A DNA stretch of 64,000 bases from an uncultured Eubacteriales bacterium (GTDB lineage Bacteria; Bacillota; Clostridia; Oscillospirales; CAG-382), in NCBI GenBank assembly GCA_934479825.1, contig CAKSOW010000008.1:35035-99034 (forward strand). Direction: 5' to 3'. The notes under the pieces were generated by a model. That model was not told the origin of the DNA. It was given only the letters and a program-made list of their open reading frames with translations, and ran no database searches. The position numbers were made by a program, and so were the translations under genes. The stretch's first letter is position 1. Each line of letters begins with the position of its first letter. This document shows, in pieces, positions 26,505 through 36,151 of this stretch.

Positions 26505-26537
26505 ATGACATTTTTTGTAGCGCTTCTGACATATAAT
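26505..26537 (+). promoter_or_regulatory. Long-spacer promoter of spoIIGA-sigE
   Basis: ATGACA (26505-26510, five of six matches to the -35 consensus) and a perfect TATAAT (26532-26537) are separated by 21 bases instead of 17. The Bacillus spoIIG promoter is known for an overlong 22-base spacer that makes sigma-A transcription depend on Spo0A. The spacing here suggests the same control. A weak Spo0A-box-like TGTAGCG lies between the boxes but matches the TGTCGAA consensus poorly. Confidence 0.5.
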
Positions 26538-26563
26538 TAAAACAGCAGAACGCAAAGGATTTG

Positions 26564-27409
26564 GTGAGTTTGATTTTGTACGCGGACGTGCTGTTTGCGA
26601 TAAATTTCATTATGGACTATTTGGCGTTATACGCGTCATCGGCCGTACTTCGCTTAAAAAAGAACCGGCTGCGGCTGGCGCTCGGGGCGTTTGTCGGCGC
26701 GGCGTATTGTTTGTTGAAACTGTATGTGACGCTTGCCGAACCGTTTACGGCGCTTGCTGTCTCGCTTGTTATGTGCGGCGTTTCGCTGTGGAACGGAAAG
26801 CTTTTTACCTATATCAAAGCTGTGATCTTATTTTATGCGGCAAGCATGCTGTTCGGGGGCGTGATGACGTTTTTGTATGAAAGCGCATACCGGTACCGGC
26901 ATGCACAAATCTTTAAAAACGGGCTGACACCGGGAATGTTTTTTGCCGCCGTCGGAATCTTATTCTTATTGATATTGGTCGGCGGTAAGATCATCTCCCA
27001 CAGCGTTTTTGCCAAAAATGTGAATGTGCGCATCCGAATCGGAGATAAGTGCGAAAACTTCCGCATGCTTTGTGATTCGGGCAACCTGCTTCGCGACCCG
27101 TATAACGGACTTCCTGTCTTGGTGCTTGACGCTAAAAGTCTTGACAAGCTTTTGGGAAAAGACGGTTTTCATCGGCATTTTGACACACTGGGCGGCCTTG
27201 CGGCAAGCCGGAAATTCCGGTATATTCCCATACATACGCCGAGCGGCGACGGTGCACTCCCGGCGTTTTTGCCGGACGGCGTTTTTGTGCGCGGCTCTCG
27301 CCGGAATGAGCCCGAACGGCCGATCGACGCAATGATTGCCGTCGATTCGCGCGAGGCGGGTTATGGGGAAAACGACGGTATCATACCGCTTTCGGCTGTC
27401 TGTATCTAA
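26564..27409 (+). CDS. spoIIGA: Sigma-E processing peptidase SpoIIGA
   Basis: SpoIIGA is the membrane aspartic protease that activates pro-sigma-E. The N-terminal half has five hydrophobic segments, starting LYADVLFAINFIMDYLALYA. The soluble protease domain carries the catalytic motif MLCDSGNLLRDPYNGLPVLV (Asp of DSGN near residue 170). The ribosome site AAAGGA supports the GTG at 26564; TTG codons at 26561 and 26570 are alternatives. It lies 42 bases before sigE, the usual pairing. Confidence 0.92.
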   Translation: MSLILYADVLFAINFIMDYLALYASSAVLRLKKNRLRLALGAFVGAAYCLLKLYVTLAEPFTALAVSLVMCGVSLWNGKLFTYIKAVILFYAASMLFGGVMTFLYESAYRYRHAQIFKNGLTPGMFFAAVGILFLLILVGGKIISHSVFAKNVNVRIRIGDKCENFRMLCDSGNLLRDPYNGLPVLVLDAKSLDKLLGKDGFHRHFDTLGGLAASRKFRYIPIHTPSGDGALPAFLPDGVFVRGSRRNEPERPIDAMIAVDSREAGYGENDGIIPLSAVCI

Positions 27410-27451
27410 CATTCCATATTATTAAAAACCAGGGAAAGGAAGAAGTTTTTT

Positions 27452-28255
27452 ATGAGTTTAAAGTCCGTATGTTGCAAAATAGAGATGATTTTCGGAAAAA
27501 TGAACCGCAAAAATGCGTATGAGAAGAATTCACTTCGCTTAAAGATACTGTATCGCTTTTTCGGAGAGGACAGCGTTTTTTATATCAACGGTTCGCAGAC
27601 GCTCCCGGCACCGCTTGACGCGGCCGGTGAAGCGATGCTTTTATCGCGCTTGAAAAGTGCCGATAAAAAAGAAGCGGAAAAGGCAAAAAACGTGCTTGTC
27701 GAACGCAATCTGCGGTTGGTGGTGTATATTGCCAAACGTTTTGAAAACACCGGAATCGGTATAGAGGATCTGATCTCTATCGGTACGCTCGGATTGATGA
27801 AAGCCATTTCCACTTTCAATACGGACAAGAACATCAAGCTTGCTACATATGCTTCACGCTGTATTGAGAATGAAATTCTCATGTATATCCGAAAAAACGC
27901 GCGTACCAAAAACGATGTGTCGCTGGAAGATCCGTTAAGCGTGGACTGGGACGGCAACGAACTGCTGTTGTCGGATATTTTAGGTTCGGAGGACGATGAA
28001 GTACAGCGTCGGTTGGAGGACGAGGAGGAAAAAAAGATGTTGCACGAAGCTGTCGCGCGCTTGGATAAGCGTGACAGACAGATCATCGAACTCCGGTTTG
28101 GCTTGACCGAACGGGAAAATCCGTATGAAAAGACCAAAGAGATGACACAAAAAGAGGTGGCAGATTTACTGGGTATTTCACAGTCGTATATCTCGCGGCT
28201 TGAAAAACGCATTATCGCAGGCCTCAAAAAAGATATTGCCGCATTTTACCGATGA
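27452..28255 (+). CDS. sigE: RNA polymerase sporulation sigma factor sigma-E
   Basis: Sigma-E directs early mother-cell transcription, including the spoIIIA operon. The 267-residue protein has a hydrophobic/basic N-terminal pro-sequence (about residues 1-30) that SpoIIGA removes, then region 2 (ERNLRLVVYIAKRFENTGIG, ISIGTLGLMKAISTFN, KLATYASRCIENEILMYIRK) and region 4 with RDRQIIELRFGL and the HTH TQKEVADLLGISQSYISRLE. The ATG at 27452 is preceded by AAAGGAAGAAG. Two additional Cys occur at positions 7-8 in the pro-sequence. Confidence 0.96.
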   Translation: MSLKSVCCKIEMIFGKMNRKNAYEKNSLRLKILYRFFGEDSVFYINGSQTLPAPLDAAGEAMLLSRLKSADKKEAEKAKNVLVERNLRLVVYIAKRFENTGIGIEDLISIGTLGLMKAISTFNTDKNIKLATYASRCIENEILMYIRKNARTKNDVSLEDPLSVDWDGNELLLSDILGSEDDEVQRRLEDEEEKKMLHEAVARLDKRDRQIIELRFGLTERENPYEKTKEMTQKEVADLLGISQSYISRLEKRIIAGLKKDIAAFYR

Positions 28256-28315
28256 GCACCGAATAAGCAGAAAAAACGTTTCGTTTAAATTTTTTGTAAA
28301 AAAGGAAAGTTATTG

Positions 28316-28344
28316 TTGCAAATCCCTCAAAAAAGTGGTATCAT
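28316..28344 (+). promoter_or_regulatory. Sigma-A promoter of the 1617-codon gene
   Basis: TTGCAA (28316-28321) and TATCAT (28339-28344) are separated by exactly 17 bases, about 50 bases before the ATG at 28395. The gene therefore appears to have its own vegetative promoter despite lying 139 bases after sigE. Confidence 0.65.
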
Positions 28345-28394
28345 ATATTTTGAATATATATGTCGATTTCAATCACTTTTAGGGAGCGGATACA

Positions 28395-31300
28395 ATGACA
28401 AACGGATACGGCAATCTAAAACCGAATATCACTTTGCAGACAGGCGCGGTCTTTTCCGCCGCTATGGCCGCTTCCGGCGCTGTGCCGCTTTCCTCGGTCA
28501 CTTTTACGGATTTACCCGAACATTCCTTTTCGCTCACGCTTGAAGCAGAGTGTCTGTGCGGCGAAAATCTTGTGTTCCGTTTCCCTGCCGTCACATTTCC
28601 GTCGTTTGACAGCCGTTTGTGCGGCGAAAAGGCGGAACGTACGGCTTTGATCCGCTTTTCCGCTGAGGATTTTGAGATCGGACATGCTTATCTGAATACG
28701 CTTCTTGCGCCTGCGGACGCGCTTTTAACGGTTAAGGCCATTATCGGCGATGTCGCTGTTACGGCGGACGCAAGAATTCAGCTTTTGCCGCGCGATGAAT
28801 GGCTCGGACTTGAAATTCATCCCGAAACGCTTGCCGCTTTTGTTTGCCCGAACAGTGAGGCTGTGGAGAATTTAGCGGCCGGAATTTCGCCGCAGGCTCC
28901 GTTTTCTGCTCTTTCGGACAACACCGAAATCTTACGGAACATTGTAAAGAACATCCGCGACGGCAGTATGATCTGTGCCGCACGGGATTCCTATTCGCCT
29001 GAACGCCGCCAGCGTATCAAAAGCCATGCGGCGCTGTGCATTCCGAACGCAGTTGCTGCCACTCCCATGGAACTGGCTTTACTGTTCTGCGCCGCCGCGG
29101 AAAGATGTGGCTTTGCGCCGATGATAGCGTTTGCGACGAACCTGTCGGGTATGGTGAGCTTATTTTGCGGCGTGCGCGCCGCCCATGTCAAATCCGGAAC
29201 AGGCATGGTGTCGGAGAGCCTTTCCAAAATCCGCGCCATGTTGGAAAACGGCGAACTGATTTTATTTGACCCGGCGGTCCTGTCGTCGGCGCAAAGTATC
29301 GATATTTCTCTTGCCGCCGCCGAAGCGCACGGATATTTTTCCAAAGTCAGCACCAAACTTGTTGCCGCGCTCGATATTGCCGAAGCGCGCGCTTGTGGCG
29401 TTGCGCCTTTTTACAGTGAATCCGAACCGGTAAAAGCCGCACTTCCGGACGAGCCGTCTCATTCGGCACGCGATGAACTTGTCAAGCTTTATAACGGTCT
29501 TTCCGGCAGCCGCATTTTTAAAGCGTTGTCCGGCGAATATGGTACATACGACGTTTTGCCGCTTGTCGGCTTTGACCCGGATGGTCTTGTGTGCGGACAG
29601 AGCGTGCGTATAGGACCTATGGAGATCAGCGAAAAACCGGCGCGCTTTGCAGGACTTGCCGATGATTTTGCCTCGTTTGCCTTAAAGGACGAACGCGCTG
29701 TCGCCTATAACAAAGCTGAGCTTGAAGAAGCACGCGCGGCTTTTTCGGCGTTTCAGAAACGCATAGCCGAAAAAAAGTATGTTGTTTCGGGGTTATATGA
29801 AAAAACGTTTCATGAAAAGATCTCGCGTATGACGTTCGGTAAAGCGCCGGGCTTGTCCGGTTATGCGATTGCCGGATTTCTGCGCCTATGTGAAAGGGAA
29901 AGCGGCGAAACGCGCTATCTGCCGCTTTCGTTTGTACGCGTGTCGTTCGCGCGTAAATTTGATTATTTCTTCTGCCCGGAGACCGACACGCCGGTTATCA
30001 ACGGCCTTGCCGCCGCAAGTCTTGACGTCAAACTTTCAAAAAACGGAAACCTTGACAGTGTATCAGAGGTGTTTGCGTTTTTTGAAAAAGCGGTAAAAGA
30101 CGCACGTCCCGGCGAATACTCCGACATCCGTGTGATCCGTGAAACCGCGCTTATCAAGGCCGATCTTGCCGAGTATATTCTTTGGAGCAATATCGGTTCC
30201 TACGCGCGCACTATGTTGAAAAACAAGAACTTTGAGTCGCTGATAGTGAAAAAAGCACCGGAGGAAAACCGGTCAAACCCGGATATGTCTCGTCCGGTCT
30301 TGCGCTTTGCACCGCAGACCGTCAAAGACGCGCTGGCCTATGACGGAAACGTTCTGTTTTCGGCGGCAAACGCGCAGGAAAAAGCCGATTTTATCGTCAA
30401 TACTGTCGCTCTTTCGCTTGCCGACGGCAAAAGTGTGCTTGCGGTGTCGGAAGACCCGGCGTTCTTGGATTTTGCGGCAAAAGAGTTAAAAGACGCGGGC
30501 CTTGACGAAACTGTACTCGATTTGGATGCCTGCCGCACGTCGCATGAGGTCATCGAAGCGGTAAAAGAGCGGCTTGCCGCACTGTCAGACCTTGAAAGAA
30601 CGTCTGCCGCACCGCAGACAAAAAATGAACTTGAAGAAACCGCCGCACGCTTAAAAAACTATGCAAAGCGCTTAACGGAAACCGATTCTTCGCTTGGCGT
30701 GTCGCTTTTGGAGCTTGTGGAATCGTTTGATAATGCCTATGATTTTACCGAAAACACGGAGCTTTTGCCTGTCGAAAAGGCGGCAACCGAAAATCTGAAC
30801 GGCGAAAAGTTAGACGCGCTTTTTGATTTGGCGGAACGCCTTGTCAAAACCTCCCGTGTCACATTGGGGGAAGTCGGACTTCCGGACAGTGCGCCTTTGA
30901 AATCGCATCCGTTATACGCACTTGCTCCCGAAAAAATGCCGGACGATGCGCTTTTGCATGAGGTCTATGAGCTCATCGCGCGGATTTTGCCGGCACTTTC
31001 CGAGTATCGGGAAACCTTTTTTGAGATCAGCCCGATGTTGGGCATGAAAATCTCCGAGATCACCGATCTTGCCGGTCTTTATGCCTTGAACGAGTTATAC
31101 AAACTCTTCATCTCGGCACGCGAATACGATATCCCTGCCGATTTTGCCTCACATGGCCTTTCTGCGTTTGCCGACGGCGAATCGCGCCGCAGTCATGCAA
31201 AAAAGCGCATGGAAAACATCGAATATCAGCTCCGGTTCTTCTCACCGGAACTGTTTGAGGACGTTGATCCGCTGCTTTCCGGCTATAACGGCGAATCGGA

Positions 31301-33248
31301 CGATAAAGCCGGTTTTATCAAGAAATTCTTAGTTAAAAAGAATCACAAGGACGTGCTTTTGCAGTATGTTCCGGCACAAAACCGCGCGGAGTTTGCCAAA
31401 CATCCCGTGTCGGACATCTACAAACTCCTTGACGAATACCGTACCGAAAAGGCGGCAGCCGGCGAATTGGGTATGACGGAAGACGAAAACGCCGAATCGC
31501 TTGCGGTTCTTGTTGGAGAATTGAAAAACGTGCTGTTGAAATTGTATCCGGCGGACGCGGATGACGAACGGAAGACCGACGCGCGTTTGGCAAGACTGTT
31601 TTCGTTTATCACGCGGCTTTGCGCCGATCCTGCACTTTCCAAGAAACTGACGTTTGCGCGTGCGCGCTTTGCCCAAGTATATTCGGAAAACGAGTGTATG
31701 CTTGAAAAATTGGCAGCACTGTTGGGCGCAGATTTCAGATGCCTTGACTTTGAAACGGGAATCTTGAATTACGACGGCCTTTCCGCTTATTTAAAACGTG
31801 TTGAAGAAAATCTCCCGGCGCTCTCCGGCTGGGTCAACTGGCTGGATGCCCGGAATATGGCAAAGCCGCTTTTGCCGGCCTTTTCCGCTTATTTATGCGA
31901 AACCGGCTCAAAACCCGGAACCGACCGCCTTTTCGCGTCGTCGCTCTTACTGCCTGCGGTGCGTTTTTTGGTTCATAAGACTGCATTGGATACAGACAGA
32001 GAGGCCATAACGCGCGCAAGGGAAAAATATCCCTCTCTTTGCGAAAAAAGTGCGGTACTCTCGCTTGAAACCGCTTTACAGACACACCGTCAGCGCGTCA
32101 AGCATTACGATGAGACCGAAAATCTCGTATCTTTGCTGGAAGCCGATGCGGCTCTTCCGGTGAATGCCTTTGCCGCAAAGCATAAAAAGCATTTGCTCCG
32201 TGTGTTCCCGGTTCTTCTTGTCAATACCGAAAGCATCGGCGATGTGTCGCACGGCGAAAGTTTTGCCGATACGGTCCTTTGCGACGATGCCTCGCATCTG
32301 CCGCTTACGCTTGCTGCTGTGGCGGCTGCAAAGCGCGCGGTACTGTTTACGCATATACGCAGACTCTCCGCTGCGGCGCGTATGCTTCTTGAAACAGGCG
32401 CTTTACGCGTATCGCTTGCTTCGGACAAAACGGTGTTTTCCGGCTCTTTCGCGCGAAAAACGTCGGTTTCTGCCGTTATGGTAAACGGCGCTATGCGCTT
32501 TCCTGCCGATCTTGCTAATCCTGCGGAGGCGGAACAGTGTGTCGCAAAGGCTTTGGAACTTGCGGAAAACGGCCAACGGACAGCTATCTTTGCCTTTACA
32601 CATGGCCAATGTGCCTATATCCGGCACTTACTGTGTGTGACGGCGGAAAACGATAAAAACGTGCGTGCCCGTATTGAATCGGGACTTGTTGCCGTACGCG
32701 ATGCTTATGAACCTTGTTATGAAACCTTTGAAAACGCGGTCTTTTCGTTTGCCGCGGCGGCAGACACCGAAGGTGCGCTTTGTCGTGCATTCTGCACAGG
32801 AAGTACGGCGGAATTCCGCAATGCCCTTGGCGCTTCGTTAAAAACGGTTGTGGGACAGGCGGTGTTTGTCACATCGCTCTCGGCAAAAGAACTGGATCTG
32901 TTTGGAAAGCGTTCTGCCGCGGCGCGCGAGCTGTATTATGCGCTTCGCTATGCCGTGGGAGGCGTGCGCCCGTTTGACGCGTCAGAGCTTTCGGAAAGCT
33001 CCGTGCTCTGTGAGACACTGCTGGAAGAACACCCGGATATGATTCCGGCGTTGGGGGCGCTTGCCTGCGGCGCAGACTTAATAAGCCCCGACGGAACGAC
33101 GGCATATTTGTATGATTGCCTGAACGAAAACGATTTGCCGGAGCGGTTGGATATCTGCGAACGGTTGAACCAAAACGGAATTAAATGCATGCTCGTTTCG
33201 CCGCTTGATGCTGTTTGGGAACTTGGTGCAGAGCCGCGCGGTGAATGA
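28395..33248 (+). CDS. Degenerate DUF4011/superfamily 1 helicase-like giant protein
   Basis: This 1617-residue soluble protein follows, in order, the layout I recall for DUF4011-containing SF1 helicases. An N-terminal beta-sandwich ends at PRDEWLGLEIHPETLAAFVC (about 131-150). A transglutaminase-like helix ATPMELALLFCAAAERCGF follows (about 222; the family has GTCLDLALLF, so the Cys is missing). Then come ALDIAEARACGVAPF, and a helicase half with ADLAEYILWSNIGSYARTML. Where the P-loop belongs the sequence is NVLFSAANAQEKADFIVNT (about 651), without GxGKS/T. The DEAS box reads CDDASHLPLTLAAV (about 1295), and motif V/VI reads FENAVFSFAAAADTEGAL without the family's terminal Arg motif. The C-terminal endonuclease-like region is also blurred. 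It is probably a non-catalytic scaffold or pseudo-helicase; function unknown. AGGGAG precedes the ATG. Confidence 0.65.
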   Translation: MTNGYGNLKPNITLQTGAVFSAAMAASGAVPLSSVTFTDLPEHSFSLTLEAECLCGENLVFRFPAVTFPSFDSRLCGEKAERTALIRFSAEDFEIGHAYLNTLLAPADALLTVKAIIGDVAVTADARIQLLPRDEWLGLEIHPETLAAFVCPNSEAVENLAAGISPQAPFSALSDNTEILRNIVKNIRDGSMICAARDSYSPERRQRIKSHAALCIPNAVAATPMELALLFCAAAERCGFAPMIAFATNLSGMVSLFCGVRAAHVKSGTGMVSESLSKIRAMLENGELILFDPAVLSSAQSIDISLAAAEAHGYFSKVSTKLVAALDIAEARACGVAPFYSESEPVKAALPDEPSHSARDELVKLYNGLSGSRIFKALSGEYGTYDVLPLVGFDPDGLVCGQSVRIGPMEISEKPARFAGLADDFASFALKDERAVAYNKAELEEARAAFSAFQKRIAEKKYVVSGLYEKTFHEKISRMTFGKAPGLSGYAIAGFLRLCERESGETRYLPLSFVRVSFARKFDYFFCPETDTPVINGLAAASLDVKLSKNGNLDSVSEVFAFFEKAVKDARPGEYSDIRVIRETALIKADLAEYILWSNIGSYARTMLKNKNFESLIVKKAPEENRSNPDMSRPVLRFAPQTVKDALAYDGNVLFSAANAQEKADFIVNTVALSLADGKSVLAVSEDPAFLDFAAKELKDAGLDETVLDLDACRTSHEVIEAVKERLAALSDLERTSAAPQTKNELEETAARLKNYAKRLTETDSSLGVSLLELVESFDNAYDFTENTELLPVEKAATENLNGEKLDALFDLAERLVKTSRVTLGEVGLPDSAPLKSHPLYALAPEKMPDDALLHEVYELIARILPALSEYRETFFEISPMLGMKISEITDLAGLYALNELYKLFISAREYDIPADFASHGLSAFADGESRRSHAKKRMENIEYQLRFFSPELFEDVDPLLSGYNGESDDKAGFIKKFLVKKNHKDVLLQYVPAQNRAEFAKHPVSDIYKLLDEYRTEKAAAGELGMTEDENAESLAVLVGELKNVLLKLYPADADDERKTDARLARLFSFITRLCADPALSKKLTFARARFAQVYSENECMLEKLAALLGADFRCLDFETGILNYDGLSAYLKRVEENLPALSGWVNWLDARNMAKPLLPAFSAYLCETGSKPGTDRLFASSLLLPAVRFLVHKTALDTDREAITRAREKYPSLCEKSAVLSLETALQTHRQRVKHYDETENLVSLLEADAALPVNAFAAKHKKHLLRVFPVLLVNTESIGDVSHGESFADTVLCDDASHLPLTLAAVAAAKRAVLFTHIRRLSAAARMLLETGALRVSLASDKTVFSGSFARKTSVSAVMVNGAMRFPADLANPAEAEQCVAKALELAENGQRTAIFAFTHGQCAYIRHLLCVTAENDKNVRARIESGLVAVRDAYEPCYETFENAVFSFAAAADTEGALCRAFCTGSTAEFRNALGASLKTVVGQAVFVTSLSAKELDLFGKRSAAARELYYALRYAVGGVRPFDASELSESSVLCETLLEEHPDMIPALGALACGADLISPDGTTAYLYDCLNENDLPERLDICERLNQNGIKCMLVSPLDAVWELGAEPRGE

Positions 33249-33359
33249 AATCCGGCAAAGCGGATAAAATGACTTCGGAGTCTTTGAAATAAAAGCCGTG
33301 AAGCGCATGTGTCCCGTTATTTTGCCCGGATCTGTTATTATGATGAAAGGATGTGCCTC

Positions 33360-34379
<1,020 letters not shown>

Positions 34380-34415
34380 TCGGACAAAAAAATTTATTAT
34401 ATAGAGGTAATCAAA

Positions 34416-36077
34416 ATGAGCAAACTTGAAAGAATCAAATTTGTAAACAATGACGCCGAAAATTCTGAGCGTCCCGTATTTATCATCGTTATGGACGGCG
34501 TAGGACTTGCACCCGATACGGCAAGCAACGCTGTCAAGAACGCAAAAACTCCGACACTTGACATGCTTATGGAAAAATATCCCATGCTGAAACTCAAAGC
34601 ACACGGTACTGCCGTCGGACTTCCGAGCGACGACGATATGGGAAACTCCGAGGTCGGACATAACGCTATCGGCGCCGGTCAGGTCTTTGCACAGGGCGCA
34701 AAACTTGTTTCCAATTCGATCGAGAGCGGAAAAATGTTTGAATCCAAGGCTTGGAAAGAAATCGTTTCGGTCAAAGATACCGGCAAGACGCTTCACTTTA
34801 TCGGCCTTTTCTCGGACGGTAACGTTCACTCGCATATCGACCACTTGAAAGCCATGCTTGTCCAGGCAAAAAAAGAGGGTGTGCATACCGTTCGTATCCA
34901 CATCTTGCTTGACGGCAGAGATGTCGGTGAGACCTCGGCGCTTGATTATGTTATTCCGTTTGAAGCGTTCTTATCTGAACTGAATGACGCTTCGTTTGAC
35001 GCAAAAATAGCTTCCGGCGGCGGAAGAATGAACATCACCATGGACCGCTATGGCGCAAACTGGCCGATGGTTGAAAAAGGCTGGCATACGCATGTTCTCG
35101 GAGAGGGCAGACAATTTGCCTCCGCTGAAGAGGCTATTACCGAATATCGCAAGGAAACCGGCTGTATCGACCAAGACCTGCCGCCTTTCATCATTGCCAA
35201 GGACGGCAAGCCGCTCGGCACGATCGAGGACGGCGACAGCGTTGTGTTCTACAACTTCCGCGGCGACCGTGCTATCGAAATTTCCAAAGCCTTTGAAGAA
35301 AAAGACTTTGATAAGTTTGACCGCATCCGTTTTCCGAAAGTTACCTACGCCGGTATGCTTGAATACGACGGCGATCTGCATATACCGTCGCGTTACCTGG
35401 TCAGCCCGCCTGAAATCACCGGTACGATGGGTGAATTTCTGGCCGGTACCGGCGTGACGCAGTATGCGCTTTCCGAAACGCAGAAATTCGGTCACGTAAC
35501 CTATTTCTGGAACGGCAACCGCAGCGGCAAGTTTGATGAAAAGACGGAATGCTATGAGGAAGTCAAGTCCGATGTTGTCCCGTTTGAACAGCGTCCGTGG
35601 ATGAAGTGCGCCGAGATTACCGACCGCTTGATCGAAGTGGCCCAAGAGGGCAAATTCCGCTTTATGCGCGTCAACTTCCCGAACGGCGACATGGTTGGCC
35701 ATACCGGAAACTACCTTGCTACAATCGTGGCGATGGAATCGCTTGATTTGTGCTTGGCACGTCTGCTGCCGGAGATTGACAAGGTTCACGGCGTGGCTAT
35801 TATCACGGCCGATCACGGAAATGCCGATGAAATGTATGAGCTGGATAAAAAGACCGGACTTCCCAAAATCGATAAAGAGGGTCATTACAAGGCCAAGACC
35901 AGCCATACGCTGAATCCTGTTCCGTGCATCATTTACGATAACTTCGGCGCGGATAACTATACCGTCAAGACCGAAGGTTCTTACGGCCTTTCCAACATTG
36001 CCGCAACGCTTGTCAACCTTATGGGTTACAAAGCGCCCGATTTCTGGGATGAAAGCATGATTGAACTGAAAAAGTAA
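34416..36077 (+). CDS. gpmI: 2,3-bisphosphoglycerate-independent phosphoglycerate mutase
   Basis: This alkaline-phosphatase-superfamily enzyme interconverts 3- and 2-phosphoglycerate in glycolysis, with two Mn ions. Motifs: VFIIVMDGVGLAPDTASNAV (first metal Asp), MGNSEVGHNAIGAGQ (catalytic Ser), HIDHLKAML, LLDGRDVGETSALDY, GDRAIEI, and late metal ligands ITADHGNADEM and KTSHTLNPVPCI. At 553 residues it is somewhat longer than the usual 510. A second, unrelated-type mutase (archaeal form) is encoded at 42484. Confidence 0.95.
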   Translation: MSKLERIKFVNNDAENSERPVFIIVMDGVGLAPDTASNAVKNAKTPTLDMLMEKYPMLKLKAHGTAVGLPSDDDMGNSEVGHNAIGAGQVFAQGAKLVSNSIESGKMFESKAWKEIVSVKDTGKTLHFIGLFSDGNVHSHIDHLKAMLVQAKKEGVHTVRIHILLDGRDVGETSALDYVIPFEAFLSELNDASFDAKIASGGGRMNITMDRYGANWPMVEKGWHTHVLGEGRQFASAEEAITEYRKETGCIDQDLPPFIIAKDGKPLGTIEDGDSVVFYNFRGDRAIEISKAFEEKDFDKFDRIRFPKVTYAGMLEYDGDLHIPSRYLVSPPEITGTMGEFLAGTGVTQYALSETQKFGHVTYFWNGNRSGKFDEKTECYEEVKSDVVPFEQRPWMKCAEITDRLIEVAQEGKFRFMRVNFPNGDMVGHTGNYLATIVAMESLDLCLARLLPEIDKVHGVAIITADHGNADEMYELDKKTGLPKIDKEGHYKAKTSHTLNPVPCIIYDNFGADNYTVKTEGSYGLSNIAATLVNLMGYKAPDFWDESMIELKK

Positions 36078-36090
36078 ATTCATTTTGCCG

Positions 36091-36120
36091 CTCTGCCCTT
36101 ATAAAAACCATAGGGCAGGG
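36091..36120 (+). terminator. Hairpin after gpmI
   Basis: CTCTGCCCTTAT pairs with ATAGGGCAGGG around an AAAAACC loop, 13 bases after the gpmI stop. It is followed by only a short T run (CATTTTT) after 7 bases, so it is a probable but imperfect terminator separating gpmI from the secreted-protein genes. Confidence 0.5.
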
Positions 36121-36151
36121 CGACCGCCATTTTTCCCGAAAGGAGATTTGT

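Noticed and set aside
34971..36083. A 370-codon open frame antisense to gpmI
   Set aside because: gpmI is intact with all catalytic residues; the antisense frame lacks family features and a start signal.
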